Assembly (NCBI GenBank): GCA_964441735.1
Contig: CAYTVB010000031.1
Span: 1 to 21,826, forward strand
DNA length: 21,826 nucleotides
From: JASMTM01 sp964441735
GTDB taxonomy: Bacteria > Thermotogota > Thermotogae > Petrotogales > Kosmotogaceae
Reading direction: 5' to 3'
In this document: positions 21,591-21,826 of the stretch, one piece after another
How the letters are laid out: each line of letters begins with the position of its first letter
How positions within the stretch are numbered: position 1 is the stretch's first letter
Translations under genes and position numbers: made by a program
The notes under the pieces: generated by a model
The model's input: the letters and a program-made list of their open reading frames with translations, nothing else
What the model was told of the DNA's origin: nothing
Database searches by the model: none

Positions 21591-21826
21591 TGACCAATTA
21601 ATAAGGTTTTGAACAGCTCTTCTATCATTGATGACTTTGCAAAGCTCTTCTTTATTTGCTTTTTTAATTTCAGAAATACTGCCAAAGGCTTTCAATAATC
21701 GTTTCTTCCTTTTTGGTCCAATTCCGGGAACATCGTCTAGCTTTGAACGTCTTAATCGTTTTTCTCTAAGTACTCCTGAGTTTGACAGTTGAGAGGAGAT
21801 TTTGGAAAAGGTAAGAGCGGGAAGTG
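21567..21826 (-). CDS. uvrC: Excinuclease ABC subunit C, C-terminal end (partial)
   Basis: UvrC makes both cuts in nucleotide excision repair. The 85 visible codons read LPALTFSKISSQLSNSG and then SKLDDVPGIGPKRKKRLLK, AFGSISEIKKANKEEL and end NLINWSKKQSGGR, stop TGA at 21567-21569. The LDDVPGIGPKR segment is the first hairpin of the UvrC tandem helix-hairpin-helix that binds the DNA bubble. The gene continues beyond the right edge, so its catalytic domains are not visible. The second hairpin looks weak, with VINDR in place of the usual VPGI. Its last codons share bases with the hup terminator. Confidence 0.9.
   Translation of the reverse strand, partial: LPALTFSKISSQLSNSGVLREKRLRRSKLDDVPGIGPKRKKRLLKAFGSISEIKKANKEELCKVINDRRAVQNLINWSKKQSGGR

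Overview
The window is a stretch of about 21.4 kb of an AT-rich (roughly 37-38% GC) bacterial chromosome. It most resembles a member of the Thermotogota, probably a Kosmotoga/Mesotoga-like lineage. This rests on recognisable family likeness: a short Thermotoga-type RNase Z, the protein disulfide oxidoreductase plus thioredoxin reductase pair, a TreT-type trehalose synthase, the NiaR/NiaP niacin pair, a 90-residue HU, and a large SRP RNA with an Alu domain. The first ~435 bases do not belong. They are GC-rich (34 of 60 bases at 121-180, against 22 of 60 at 481-540) and encode, on the minus strand, the C-terminal two thirds of a proteobacterial-looking HslV. That reading frame stops abruptly where an equally truncated leuS begins, which marks a chimeric junction.

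Layout. (1) 66-437: broken hslV (-), then the junction at about 430-441. (2) 433-2763: leuS lacking its start (+), with a terminator shared with the convergent niacin locus. (3) 2822-4646 (-): niaR and a NiaP-type MFS transporter split by one in-frame amber codon. (4) 4759-11448: a trehalose module with a Gfo/Idh/MocA oxidoreductase and treT on +, facing an ABC sugar transporter (binding protein, two permeases) and a ROK repressor on -. (5) 11757-12734: an exported LD-carboxypeptidase (+). (6) 12771-14388 (-): pdo-trxB redox operon behind a CsoR/CstR-like palindrome. (7) 14436-17722 (-): rplI-rnz-nfeD-slipin-membrane protein. (8) 17815-18995 (-): rpsF-ssb-rpsR with its own terminator and an extended -10 promoter. 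(9) 19176-20567 (+): an unusual PurH-like protein that has lost the family's catalytic motifs. (10) 20651-20917: SRP RNA (ffs) with a near-consensus promoter. (11) 21265-21537: HU (+), convergent with the 3' end of uvrC (-).

How it fits together. The trehalose module imports an alpha-glucoside, probably trehalose, and TreT would interconvert it with glucose and NDP-glucose. The ROK protein encoded in the transporter operon is the likely local regulator. NiaR would sense niacin and repress its own operon with niaP. The PDO/TrxB pair keeps cytoplasmic disulfides in balance, but this TrxB lacks the usual NADPH-binding basic motif. The remaining genes are housekeeping (translation, tRNA 3' processing, single-strand binding, protein targeting, nucleoid structure, excision repair). 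I saw no CRISPR array, tRNA, rRNA, insertion sequence or prophage gene.
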